Shown: positions 11,301 to 17,932 of the stretch, piece after piece
Numbering within the stretch: position 1 is the first letter of the stretch
Layout of the letters: the number at the start of each line of letters is the position of its first letter
DNA from: Paenibacillus sp. FSL R5-0766
GTDB lineage: Bacteria; Bacillota; Bacilli; Paenibacillales; Paenibacillaceae
DNA: 64,000 nucleotides
Assembly (NCBI RefSeq): GCF_037971845.1
Contig: NZ_CP150227.1
Span: 6,076,001 to 6,140,000 of the forward strand
Reading direction: 5' to 3'
Made by a program: the position numbers and the translations under genes
Notes under the pieces: generated by a model
The model's database searches: none
The model's input: the letters and a program-made list of their open reading frames with translations, nothing else
What the model was told of the DNA's origin: nothing

Positions 11301-14300
11301 TGGATGAGATCCGCCAGCTGGCCGATTTCCAGCAAAGTCTCGTGGGGAACCAGCACCAGCCGTGCCCCGTTGGTCAAAGCACCGAAAATATCAAAAATCG
11401 CTCCGTCGAACGAATAGCTCGAAAGCTGGAGGACATGATCCCGCTCAGTGATGTCGATATAATTCGTATTTCGCACGATCCGCACGATATTGCGGTGCGA
11501 AACAAGGTTTCCTTTTGGCTTGCCCGTCGTGCCTGACGTATAGATGATGCAAGCCAGATCTGTCGCTTCGTTGCCCGAATTTAGATTTGTGCGGTCCTCG
11601 TGATAGAAGGACTCGTCATCCAGTAAGATCACGGAGTCCGAACCAGCTAGGCGCTCGCGTAATCGGCTTTGCGTCAGCATGACCTGCGCACCTGAATCCT
11701 CGATCAAGAAACGGATACGCTCCTCGGGATATTCCGGGTCAATCGGTACGTAAGCCGAACCGGCTTTGTGTGCCGCCAGCATACCCACCACCATTTCGAT
11801 GGAACGCTCAGCCATAATGGCGACCAGGCGGCCTTTGGATATCCCGTGGCTACGCAAGGTACGAGCAAGGCGGTTAACGCGTTCGTTCAGCTCGCGGTAG
11901 GTCAGCTCTTGCCCATTCAAGGAGATGGCAGCTGCATCCGGGATGCGCTCCGCCTGCTCTTCGAACAATTGAATGAGCGTTTTCCCGCGCGGAAATTCCG
12001 TTGTGGTGTCGTTAAAACGACCGAGAAGGTCAGCTTTTTCCGCCTCCGTCACAAGTTCCAGCTCACCCACGGTAATTTCCGGGTTATCCGCCACCTGCTC
12101 CAGCAAATGAACGAGATGCCCCTTGAGCCGCTCAATGCTATCTTTATCAAACACTTCTGCGTTAAAGTCGAACCGAATTTCAATCTCGTCTCCCGGCACC
12201 ACGGTGACGTTGAAGTTATAGTTTGTCTGCTCCTCCATCTGAACATCAGCAATCGTCAGGTCGCCGTGCTGCTGGTCCCCCGCCTGCTCCATCTGCTCGT
12301 CCACCGGATAGTTCTCAAAAGCGATGATATGGTTGATCAGGTTCTGCTTTTGCACGCTGCGGGCCTGAATTTCATACAGCGGATAGTAATCATAACGCCC
12401 GGACTCCAGCGCCCGCTCTTGAAGCTTCGCCATCAGGTCGGCGAACACGGTGTCCGCTTCACTCGTGACCCGGACCGGCACCGTATTGATGAACAGCCCG
12501 ATCATCGACTCAATGCCCGGGATTTCCGCCGGTCTTCCGGCCACGACGCTACCGAATACGGCATCGTTTGTTCCGTTATATTTTTGCAGCATCACGCCCC
12601 AAATAGCTTGCAGCAGTGTATTGACCGTAACCAGGCGCTGTTTCGCCACCCGGTCCATCCGCTCGCTCAAGTCCTTGCCCAGCTCGGCGGTGACGTGATC
12701 AGCCGTAAATCTGCCGTTGGGCGCCACTTCCTTTTGTCCCGGGAGTACGGTTTGCCCTTCATAACCTGCCAGGAATGCCATCCAATAGCTTGATGCCGCC
12801 TGATCGTCCTGTTTCTCCAACCATTCGAGATAGGCGCCATAATCCGATCCCTTATCTCCCGCTGACTGCTCGCCGGATGCCAAGGCCGAGTATGCCTCAA
12901 ACAGCTCCTGTGTCAGCTGAGCCAGGCACCAGCCGTCCATCAAAATATGTTGGAAACTCCACAGTACATGATAACTTTGCTCTTCGGTGCGCAGGATCGT
13001 GAACCGAACGAGCGCGTCATGTTCCATGTCGAAGCCGCGAAGCTTGTCCTCCTCGGCCTTTTTATCCAAGTAAGCTTGTTTCTCGTCCATCTGCATATGA
13101 AGCAGCTCTTCATATTCAAAACCGACCGGTTTGTTGCGGTATATGATTTGCAACGGCTCGCCCGCCGGTCCTTTCACAAAATTCGCCCGCAGCACCAGAT
13201 GACGTTTCGCAAGTTCCATCCAACTCCTCTCAAAAAGCTGGACGTCGAGCGCTCCCCGCATCGTAAACCGCGTCTGCTCAAAATAAGCTGCCGTTTGCCG
13301 TTCAAGCGCGCTGTGGAACCACATCCCCTTCTGCATCGGCGTAAGTGAGTAAATATTTTCGATTTCCCCGAGATGGCCCGAGCGCTGGGCGATTTGCTCC
13401 AATTCTGCAATGGTCAAGCCTTTAAATTGCACGTCGCTCGGCGTCAATTCAGTGTTTTCTTTGCCTGCACAGTGGATAATGAGGTCTCGAAGACTCTGCT
13501 CAAGCCGCTGAGCGAGGGCTTCCATCGTTTCCTTGCGATACTGCTTCCGGCTGTAGCTGAGATCGAGCGATAAAGCGCCGTCCAGCACCATACCGTTGAT
13601 ATCCAGCACAAAGCTGCGGGCCTGCCGGTCGCTAGCCGGGCTGCCGCTGGAATAAGAAGATATGCCGATCTCGTCCTGGTCGACATCATCGTCGAACTGG
13701 CCGAGGTAGTTAAAATTAATTTCCGGCTCTGCGCCCCAAACCAATTCATCCTCCAATTTCGAGAGATAGCGGCATATGCCGTACCCTAACCCCTTGTTTG
13801 GAATACGGCGCAAGTTTTCCTTGACCTGTTTAATCTGATATGACAAATCTCGGTCGGTTTCCGGTTCCAGGACGACCGGAAACTTGGTCGTAAACCAGCC
13901 AACTGTACGCGTGATGTCGATATCCGTTCCGATCGATTCACGTCCGTGTCCTTCGAGATTGATCCGCACCCGTTCATGCCCCGTCCATTTGCGTAAGGCT
14001 ATGCCGAGCGCCGTTACCAAAATATCATTCATTTCGGTGTTGTAGGCACGGTGAACCCGCTTCAGTAGCAGCTCCGTTTCTTCGGGAGTCAAACGGACAA
14101 ACAGCGATTCGCTGTCATGCTGCGTCGTAACGTCCGCCTCCATATCCTTCGGCACGGCCAGAACCTCCATTTGTTCCACGGCCTGCCAATAGGCCCGTTC
14201 CTTTGCCATCTCCGGACTTTGCGCGTAAGCAGCCAGCTGCTCGGACCAAGTGCGGTACGCATCTGTTTTCGCCGGGAAACGAATTCCCTCGCTTTTGCCA

Positions 14301-17272
14301 ATCTGCTCGTAACCTAGAGCGAAATCCTCCATCAAAATGCGCCAAGACACGCCGTCTACCACGGCATGATGAACCGCGAGCAACAAATGATCTCCGTCCT
14401 CGCACTGGAACAGTGCCGCCTTCATAAGGGGCCCGTTCACCAGATCGATGCCTGCTTGAATGTCCGTTGCCTTCTCTTCCACAGCCTGTGTGGGATTCTC
14501 CGCATCCTTAAAGTCGAACACGTCAAGCGTGAACAGTCCACCATCCTGAATCGCTCGGGTTAACGCACCAAACCCTTGTTCCGTCTTGCAGAACACCATG
14601 CGCAAGGCGTCATGATGCTCGGCCAGCTTTTGCAGCACCTGATACACTATCTCTTCGTTGAAGCGATCCTTCCGGTACAGCATCACCGACTGGTTGAAAT
14701 GATGCGGGTCTGCAAAGGAACTCTCGAAAAACCAATGCTGAATCGGCGTCAATGCCGTTTCACCCGTTATTTCGCCTTGATCGATGGTACGTCTGATCGG
14801 TTTCACATGCAGGCTGAGCTGTGAAATCGTCGGATATTTGAACAAATCCCGGATTTCCAGCTTGTACCCGGCTTGATGAAGCCGCGAAGATACTTGAATG
14901 GACTTGATCGAGTCTCCGCCCAGCTCAAAGAAATGATCCGTTACCCCAACACGATCAGCGTTTAATACCGCCTGCCACACATCAGCAAGCGTTCGCTCGG
15001 CTTCATTGCGGGGAGCTACGTACGCGCCGCCAGTCAATGCGTTTCCTTCCGGGGCAGGTAAAGCCTTACGATCGATTTTGTCGTTCGGCGTGAGCGGCAT
15101 CCGCGGAAGCTGAACAAAATGCGCCGGAATCATGTAATTCGGCAATTTTTGCGCCAGTGCGCTTCTCAGCTCGCCGAGCGTAAGAGGGAGGCTCGCGACC
15201 AGGTAAGCGCACAGTTCTTGCCCGCTTTTGCCTTCCCGCGCGATTACAATCGTCTCCTGCACCGAGTCGATCTTCAGAAGCTGCTCTTCAATCTCACCGA
15301 CCTCGATTCGGAATCCACGGATTTTCACCTGATGGTCGATCCGGCCCAAGTACTCCATATTTCCGTCCGGCAGCCAGCGGGCGAGATCTCCTGTCCGGTA
15401 AAGGCGTTCTCCCGGCGCAAACGGATGTTCCACAAACTTCTCTGCCGTCAGCTCCGGTTGGTTCAGGTAACCTCTCGCAAGCCCAACGCCTGCCACGCAC
15501 AGCTCGCCGTCCACTCCCGGAGGCACAAGTTGCAGGTGGGCATCCAAAATAAAAATCTGATGATTAGCCAGCGGGCGCCCGATCGGAATGACTCTGCGCT
15601 CCGGCTGCTGCTCATCCGCATCCCAAAGCGTTGTAACAATCGAAGCTTCGGTTGGGCCGTAAGCATTGAAATAGTGAACCTTCGCTTTCCACTGCTGCAC
15701 GAATTCAGCCGATACGGCCGAACCTCCCGTTACAAGCTTTGTTAAGTTGGGAAGACGATCCGGGTTCAAATGAGCGCTATACGTCGGAGGCAAAATCGCC
15801 GCCGTAATCGCATGCTCGTTCATATAACTCTCGAACAGACGAGTGTCGAGAATTGTTTCGGCCGTCGGGATGTACAAAGCCGCGCCGAAATAGAGTGCTT
15901 TGAACACTTCCCAGCAGGATGCGTCGAAGGACAAGCTCGCAAATTGAACGATCCGGTCATGCTCCGTGATGCCCAGCCTGTCTGCGAACATCAGCTTCAA
16001 GCTGACCAAACCACGATGCTCCAGCATGACCCCTTTGGGTTTGCCCGTTGTACCTGACGTATAAATGACATAAGCAAGATCGTTTGGACCGCTGACCGCC
16101 TCCAGGTTCGAGCCATCGCCGCTATAGGCCTGCTCGTCATCAAGCGCCAAAACGGTCCCTTCAAACGGGACTTGCTGTAACAGCTCTCTTTGAGTCAGCA
16201 GCAGCTGCGCGTTCGAGTTCTCCAGAATGTAGCGGATACGTTCTTCCGGGTACTCCGGATCGATCGGCACGTAGGCACCGCCAGCTTTCAGAACCGCCAG
16301 AATGCCAATGACCGTCTCCAGTGATCTCCTGACCATCAAGCCTACCAACTGATTGGGCAGCACACCGACCGATCGTAGCGTACGCGCCAGCTGGTTTGCC
16401 CGTTCGTTCAACTCTGCGTATGAAAGCCGCTGCCCCTCAAAGACAACCGCAGTCGCCTCGGGCACACGCTTCGCTTGCTCCTCCACAAGCTGATGAATCG
16501 TCCGATCACGAGGATAGTCCTTCTCGGTATCGTTGAAGCTTTGCAGTAATTGAAATTTTTCGTCCTCCGACAGCATGTCCGCTCGCACGATGTCCAACTC
16601 CAGCTCATAAAGCCCCACGGACAGCAGGCGATTCAGGTGGCCGACGACCCGATTCATGAACTCGGAGTCATATAAGTGCTCGTTATATGACAGCGCTAGC
16701 TGTATCGTCCCACCGGTTAAACTGAATTCAAATGAACAGTCCGTGACCACGTTTTGCCCAATTTCGTCCAGATGCAGCTCCTTAAGGGATACTAGCGTAT
16801 GGACGATGGGTATCCCTTCTGTATATTGCAGATCCAGCTTCTCCGTCATTTTCAAGAACGGAATATGTTGATGCTGAATCGCTTCCGGCAAGGAAGTCCT
16901 CAGTTCGCTCAGTAGCGTTTTAAAAGTTGCCCCCACCGAAAGCGAGTTTTTCAAAATGACCATATGATTAACGGATCGACGGGTCTCCCCCTTTTTCGGC
17001 ACAACCGGCATGCCGACCAGAATGTCTGAAGCTCCTGTATATTTATGCAAGAGTGCCTGAACACCAGCGAGCAAAATCATAAAAGCAGCCAGCGGAGCAC
17101 CCTTGCTCATTTGAAGGACGCGCTGCGCCGCTTCCTCCGAAAGCGGACCGTCAACGGTTTTCACATTGGGCACCAGGGAGTTTGGAGCTTTGCTGTAAGG
17201 CAACCGCGTCAAGGTATAATCGTCACTACCGAATTTTTCGTTCCAAAACAACGTTTCTTTTTCAAAAGCCAT
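2321..17272 (-). CDS. pmxA: Polymyxin-type NRPS, modules 6-9 (pmxA-like)
   Basis: A 4,983-residue cytosolic NRPS. Domain order with rough residues: half condensation domain 1-245 (no HHxxxDG), A1 250-770, carrier (LGGDS, about 785), epimerase 840-1290 (HHAVVDG), C2 1305-1760 (QHILMDG), A2 1765-2265, carrier, C3 2355, A3, carrier, C4 3439, A4, carrier, C5 4523-4983 (HHIVSDG). Pocket residues by alignment to GrsA: A1 D-A-W-I-V-G-A-I-V (Phe/Leu-like, epimerised), A2 D-G-F-L-L-G-L-V-Y (Ile/Leu-like), A3 and A4 D-V-G-E-I-S-A-I-D (Dab). With Thr on the next protein this equals polymyxin residues 6-10, and the gene length fits the roughly 15 kb known for pmxA. The start at 17272 has a GAGGGG site; the longer frame from 17365 has none. 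A3 and A4 are near-identical copies. The exact polymyxin variant is uncertain. Confidence 0.85.
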   Translation of the reverse strand: MAFEKETLFWNEKFGSDDYTLTRLPYSKAPNSLVPNVKTVDGPLSEEAAQRVLQMSKGAPLAAFMILLAGVQALLHKYTGASDILVGMPVVPKKGETRRSVNHMVILKNSLSVGATFKTLLSELRTSLPEAIQHQHIPFLKMTEKLDLQYTEGIPIVHTLVSLKELHLDEIGQNVVTDCSFEFSLTGGTIQLALSYNEHLYDSEFMNRVVGHLNRLLSVGLYELELDIVRADMLSEDEKFQLLQSFNDTEKDYPRDRTIHQLVEEQAKRVPEATAVVFEGQRLSYAELNERANQLARTLRSVGVLPNQLVGLMVRRSLETVIGILAVLKAGGAYVPIDPEYPEERIRYILENSNAQLLLTQRELLQQVPFEGTVLALDDEQAYSGDGSNLEAVSGPNDLAYVIYTSGTTGKPKGVMLEHRGLVSLKLMFADRLGITEHDRIVQFASLSFDASCWEVFKALYFGAALYIPTAETILDTRLFESYMNEHAITAAILPPTYSAHLNPDRLPNLTKLVTGGSAVSAEFVQQWKAKVHYFNAYGPTEASIVTTLWDADEQQPERRVIPIGRPLANHQIFILDAHLQLVPPGVDGELCVAGVGLARGYLNQPELTAEKFVEHPFAPGERLYRTGDLARWLPDGNMEYLGRIDHQVKIRGFRIEVGEIEEQLLKIDSVQETIVIAREGKSGQELCAYLVASLPLTLGELRSALAQKLPNYMIPAHFVQLPRMPLTPNDKIDRKALPAPEGNALTGGAYVAPRNEAERTLADVWQAVLNADRVGVTDHFFELGGDSIKSIQVSSRLHQAGYKLEIRDLFKYPTISQLSLHVKPIRRTIDQGEITGETALTPIQHWFFESSFADPHHFNQSVMLYRKDRFNEEIVYQVLQKLAEHHDALRMVFCKTEQGFGALTRAIQDGGLFTLDVFDFKDAENPTQAVEEKATDIQAGIDLVNGPLMKAALFQCEDGDHLLLAVHHAVVDGVSWRILMEDFALGYEQIGKSEGIRFPAKTDAYRTWSEQLAAYAQSPEMAKERAYWQAVEQMEVLAVPKDMEADVTTQHDSESLFVRLTPEETELLLKRVHRAYNTEMNDILVTALGIALRKWTGHERVRINLEGHGRESIGTDIDITRTVGWFTTKFPVVLEPETDRDLSYQIKQVKENLRRIPNKGLGYGICRYLSKLEDELVWGAEPEINFNYLGQFDDDVDQDEIGISSYSSGSPASDRQARSFVLDINGMVLDGALSLDLSYSRKQYRKETMEALAQRLEQSLRDLIIHCAGKENTELTPSDVQFKGLTIAELEQIAQRSGHLGEIENIYSLTPMQKGMWFHSALERQTAAYFEQTRFTMRGALDVQLFERSWMELAKRHLVLRANFVKGPAGEPLQIIYRNKPVGFEYEELLHMQMDEKQAYLDKKAEEDKLRGFDMEHDALVRFTILRTEEQSYHVLWSFQHILMDGWCLAQLTQELFEAYSALASGEQSAGDKGSDYGAYLEWLEKQDDQAASSYWMAFLAGYEGQTVLPGQKEVAPNGRFTADHVTAELGKDLSERMDRVAKQRLVTVNTLLQAIWGVMLQKYNGTNDAVFGSVVAGRPAEIPGIESMIGLFINTVPVRVTSEADTVFADLMAKLQERALESGRYDYYPLYEIQARSVQKQNLINHIIAFENYPVDEQMEQAGDQQHGDLTIADVQMEEQTNYNFNVTVVPGDEIEIRFDFNAEVFDKDSIERLKGHLVHLLEQVADNPEITVGELELVTEAEKADLLGRFNDTTTEFPRGKTLIQLFEEQAERIPDAAAISLNGQELTYRELNERVNRLARTLRSHGISKGRLVAIMAERSIEMVVGMLAAHKAGSAYVPIDPEYPEERIRFLIEDSGAQVMLTQSRLRERLAGSDSVILLDDESFYHEDRTNLNSGNEATDLACIIYTSGTTGKPKGNLVSHRNIVRIVRNTNYIDITERDHVLQLSSYSFDGAIFDIFGALTNGARLVLVPHETLLEIGQLADLIQRERISVMLITTAFFNVLVDVNVNCLRDVRAILFGGERVSVGHVRKALAHIGPGRLNHLYGPSESTVYTTYLPVDFVDDSAVTVPIGRPISNTTVYIVDSKNKLLPIGVAGELCVGGEGLVQGYNNRPELTAEKFVDHPFVPGERMYRTGDLAKWLPDGTIEYVGRTDDQVKVRGFRIELGEIEAQLQKVQGIRKTTVFARENASGEKQLCAYYEADRELPAAELKSVLSQELPAYMIPAYLIQLERLPLTTNGKVDRRSLPAPEESLLPGEGHTPPRTPLEASLAEIWKSVLGLEHIGVHDNFFDLGGHSLRATTLVSKVHQELNVELPLRDVFRYSTIEEMALALSRIEEQLFSSIPLADERAYYPLSSAQKRLFILNQLEGADQSYNMPGVLLLEGSIDHSLLEKAFRGLIERHETLRTGFEIVQGEAVQRIYESVDFAAVCRHANEEEASAIVQAFIRPFDLAKPPLLRAELVELAADRYLLMFDMHHIISDGVSMDVFVEELVRLYGGESLEPLRIQYKDYAVWQQSDEQKVQLKREEAYWLDRYRGELPVLEMPTDYPRPAVQSYEGHTLTSFVDEATNEGLKQLAAQRGTTLYMVLLAAYTVLLHKYTGQDDLIVGTSIAGRTHGDMQPLIGMFVNTLAIRNYPASEKTFLSYLEEVKETTIGAYEHQNYPFEELVDKVQVSRDLSRNPLFDTMFSLQNLEESEFELEGLKLSPYPSEYGMAKFDLSVDVTEENGGLECNFEFATALYKESTIRRLSIHFGHLLAAIVTRPDAKIAELDLLTAEEKEQIIGAFHPAQSEVAPVAAFHRLFEEQAESTPEAEAVVYENDRLTYAELNERANRLSATLRASGIGREEIVGILAERSVDLLVAVLAVWKAGGAYIPLDPDYPADRVRFMLEDSGAKVLLTQTPLRERAEAWLGEEELSLAKVLYLDDETSYSEERENAPLGSSMVSGKVSSKLTGAVNGGGESHPNDVDVVDMDSFHEARPEDLAYVIYTSGTTGKPKGVMIEHRSLVNTAAGYRREYRLDQFPVRLLQLASFSFDVFVGDIARTLYNGGTMVIVPKDDRIDPSRLYYWIERERVTIFESTPALIVPFMEYVHEQGLELSEMELLITSSDSCSVADYRTLQERFGPSFRIINAYGVTEAAIDSSFYDEELAKLPQTGHVPIGKAWLNAKFYIVDAHLNPVPVGVLGELVIGGVGVARGYLNRQELTEEKFVDSPFTAGERLYRTGDLARWMEDGNVDFIGRIDNQAKIRGYRIETGEIESQLLRVEGVREAVVLVRSDANGQKTLCAYYTPDTGARLLVNDLRSALAQELPGYMIPSYFVELERLPLTPNGKLDRKALPAPEGEAGSGTQYVAPRNELEMKLVVIWQEVLGLTKEIGIHDNFFDIGGHSLRATTLVSKIHKDLNVDLPLRDVFRHSTIESMAAVIYRLDEQTFVAIPVADDREVYPQSFAQKRLFILNQLEGAELSYNMPEAMLLEGALDRARFEETFRKLVARHEMLRTGFEMVDGEASQRVYQDVNFSVEFYQADEQEVEAVVHGFVRPFDLAKPPLLRVGLVELAPERHILMYDMHHIISDGVSMEIFVEEFVRLYGGEQLEPLRIQYKDYTVWQHSQEQQERLQHQGAYWLDMFQGELPVLEMPTDYPRPAVQSYEGQTMEFFFDASKTDGLKQLASETGTTLFMVLLAAYNVLLHKYSGQEDVIVGTPIAGRNHGDVQPLIGIFLNTLAIRSYPASEKTFLSYLNEVKETTLHAFEHQNYPFEQLVDKVQVTRDLSRNPLFDTMFTMQNTENEQFELEGLRLIPYPSVLDTAKFDISLDVGEENGGLDYSFEYATALYKRETIERLAKHYEQLLVTIVNHPDAKIAELNLLTAEEKEQVLSAFNPAQPEEAPAAAFHRLFEEQAERTPKAEAVVYENNRLTYVELNERANRLAATLRTSGIGRESIVGILAERSVDLLVAVMAVWKAGGAYIPLDPDYPADRVRFMLEDSGAKVLLTQTPLRERAEAWLGEEELSLGTVLYLDDEASYSEDRENAPMDSGMVSGLVSGELTGAVNDRNESHPNDVDVVGMDSFHEARPEDLAYVIYTSGTTGKPKGVMIEHRSLVNTAAGYRREYRLDQFPVRLLQLASFSFDVFVGDIARTLYNGGSMVIVPKDDRIDPSRLHYWIEREQVTIFESTPALIVPFMEYVHEQGLELSEMELLITSSDSCSVADYRTLQERFGPSFRIINAYGVTEAAIDSSFYDDELEKLPPTGHVPIGKAWLNAKFYIVDAHLNPIPVGVLGELVIGGVGVARGYLNRPELTEEKFVDSPFTAGERLYRTGDLARWMEDGNVDFIGRIDNQAKIRGYRIETGEIESQLLRVEGVREAVVLVRSDANGQKALCAYYTPDTGAKLLVNDLRSALAQELPGYMIPSYFVELERLPLTPNGKMDRKALPAPEGEAGSGTEYVAPRNELETKLAVIWQEVLGLTKEIGVYDNFFDIGGHSLRATSLAGKVFKELNVNLPLRDVFRHSTIAAMADAIARMERREHEAIPQAEEREYYPLSSAQKRLFIQHTLDGADQLYNMPELVQVEGKFDLDRLEAALRKLITRHESLRTGFEMVKGEAVQRIYPQVDFAIEHHQAVTEDAAQVEQIVRNFVRPFDLGKPPLLRAGVVELEPNRYILLFDMHHIVSDGVSMAIVMDEFSSFYAGEELPPLRIQYKDYAVWQQSKAHRERIGRQEAYWLQTFEGELPTGDLPMDYERSTVRNYEGAHLEFDVEVSLSERLRELAAERESTLYMVLLAAYTVMLSKYSGQEDLIVGTPVAGRTNADLEPVIGMFVNTLALRSRPSGEKTFLSYLDEVKETALGAFENQDYPFEELVERLNVKREPGRFPLFDAVFDLQNIEERDAELEGVSLKNYELDHLEEAKFDLTLFMYENEGALSGGFFYATKLFKETMIRTLTEDYLRVLSQIAENPQLELSRIECHKPAAGAKSAVDTIEFAF
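3820..5560 (-). repeat. Near-identical Dab adenylation/carrier DNA, copy in module 9
   Basis: The A4-carrier coding DNA matches the A3-carrier DNA at about 7100-8840 with a constant offset near 3,276 bp. Long stretches are identical apart from scattered single-base changes. Both copies also carry an extra segment of about 35 codons before the A3 core. This indicates recent duplication or gene conversion between modules 8 and 9. Boundaries are approximate. Confidence 0.8.
7100..8840 (-). repeat. Near-identical Dab adenylation/carrier DNA, copy in module 8
   Basis: Partner of the repeat at about 3820-5560. Both encode Dab-selecting adenylation domains with the same nine-residue pocket. The flanking condensation domains are clearly more divergent, so the homogenised unit is adenylation plus carrier rather than a whole module. 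Confidence 0.8.
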
Positions 17273-17932
17273 CTGGATCGTTCCCCTCTCTTCATCGGTA
17301 AAAGCAATCCGGCAGAGCATATGCCGAAGCAACGCTCCAGCCTCGCTCCTCTCCTTTTCAAACATCTGACAACAACAAGCATCGTTCTACGCAAGAGATG
17401 CGGTTACTTCGGACTCCTCTGCTTCAATAAGATTGCTGCCGACGAGTCACCCGAAGACGGGATTTGGTTTAACATGGGATTCAGAATTGGATTTGGGGAT
17501 AGACGACAAGGAATGTTCCTCCTGTCGATGTAAGGCTTGCCGCAGGGTTCCAGCCGTCCAGCAGGAAGTCGACCGTACCTCCTGATTTGGCACCCGAGCT
17601 GCCTTTGACGAAGCCTATGTTTAAGGGGTATTGATACACTCTATGTACGATTTGCTTATTCCCCCACAGCCCTGGTGTGGATAAGTAAAGATTCGGCTGC
17701 GGGGTAGTGAGCTTTTCCTGACGATTATATTTAACGAGGGTACTGCATGAGACTCAAGGAATGCTCCGTATGGCACGAACGGTACTGCCCTTGGATTGCC
17801 GGAGAATTCCATGCTGATTGACGTTACCGCAGGTAGCATGAGGAGAAAGCGCTACCTTAACATCAAGTCCGCACGCCTTCCGGAAGGCACTTTCATGCCT
17901 CTTGCCGGGGGCGGCCATCGGCTTGGCCAAGC
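17273..17932. other. Spacer between ectB-like gene and pmxA
   Basis: 660 nt without a convincing gene. It holds an AT-poor leader, a 7-bp hairpin (AGGTAGC 17831-17837 with GCTACCT 17851-17857), a 14-nt perfect palindrome (17875-17888), a GGCCA/TGGCC stem right after the ectB stop, an isolated TATAAT on the minus strand (17724-17729) and the startless open frame listed separately. No U-tract terminator is seen, so ectB and pmxA may be co-transcribed. Confidence 0.5.
17481..17753 (-). pseudogene. Startless open frame, possible gene remnant
   Basis: Ninety sense codons between two in-frame stops on the minus strand, with no ATG or well-placed GTG/TTG. The translation reads like real protein (segments such as NIGFVKGSSGAKSGG and TGGTFLVVYPQIQF, few rare residues) and ends in a TGA. 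I do not recognise a family. It could be the tail of a gene broken when the cluster was assembled, or chance in GC-rich DNA. Confidence 0.25.

Noticed and set aside
17273..17365. Longer pmxA start at 17365
   Set aside because: No ribosome site before it, while ATG 17272 has GAGGGG and aligns with the start of the sister subunit (MKSLFEKE versus MAFEKE).
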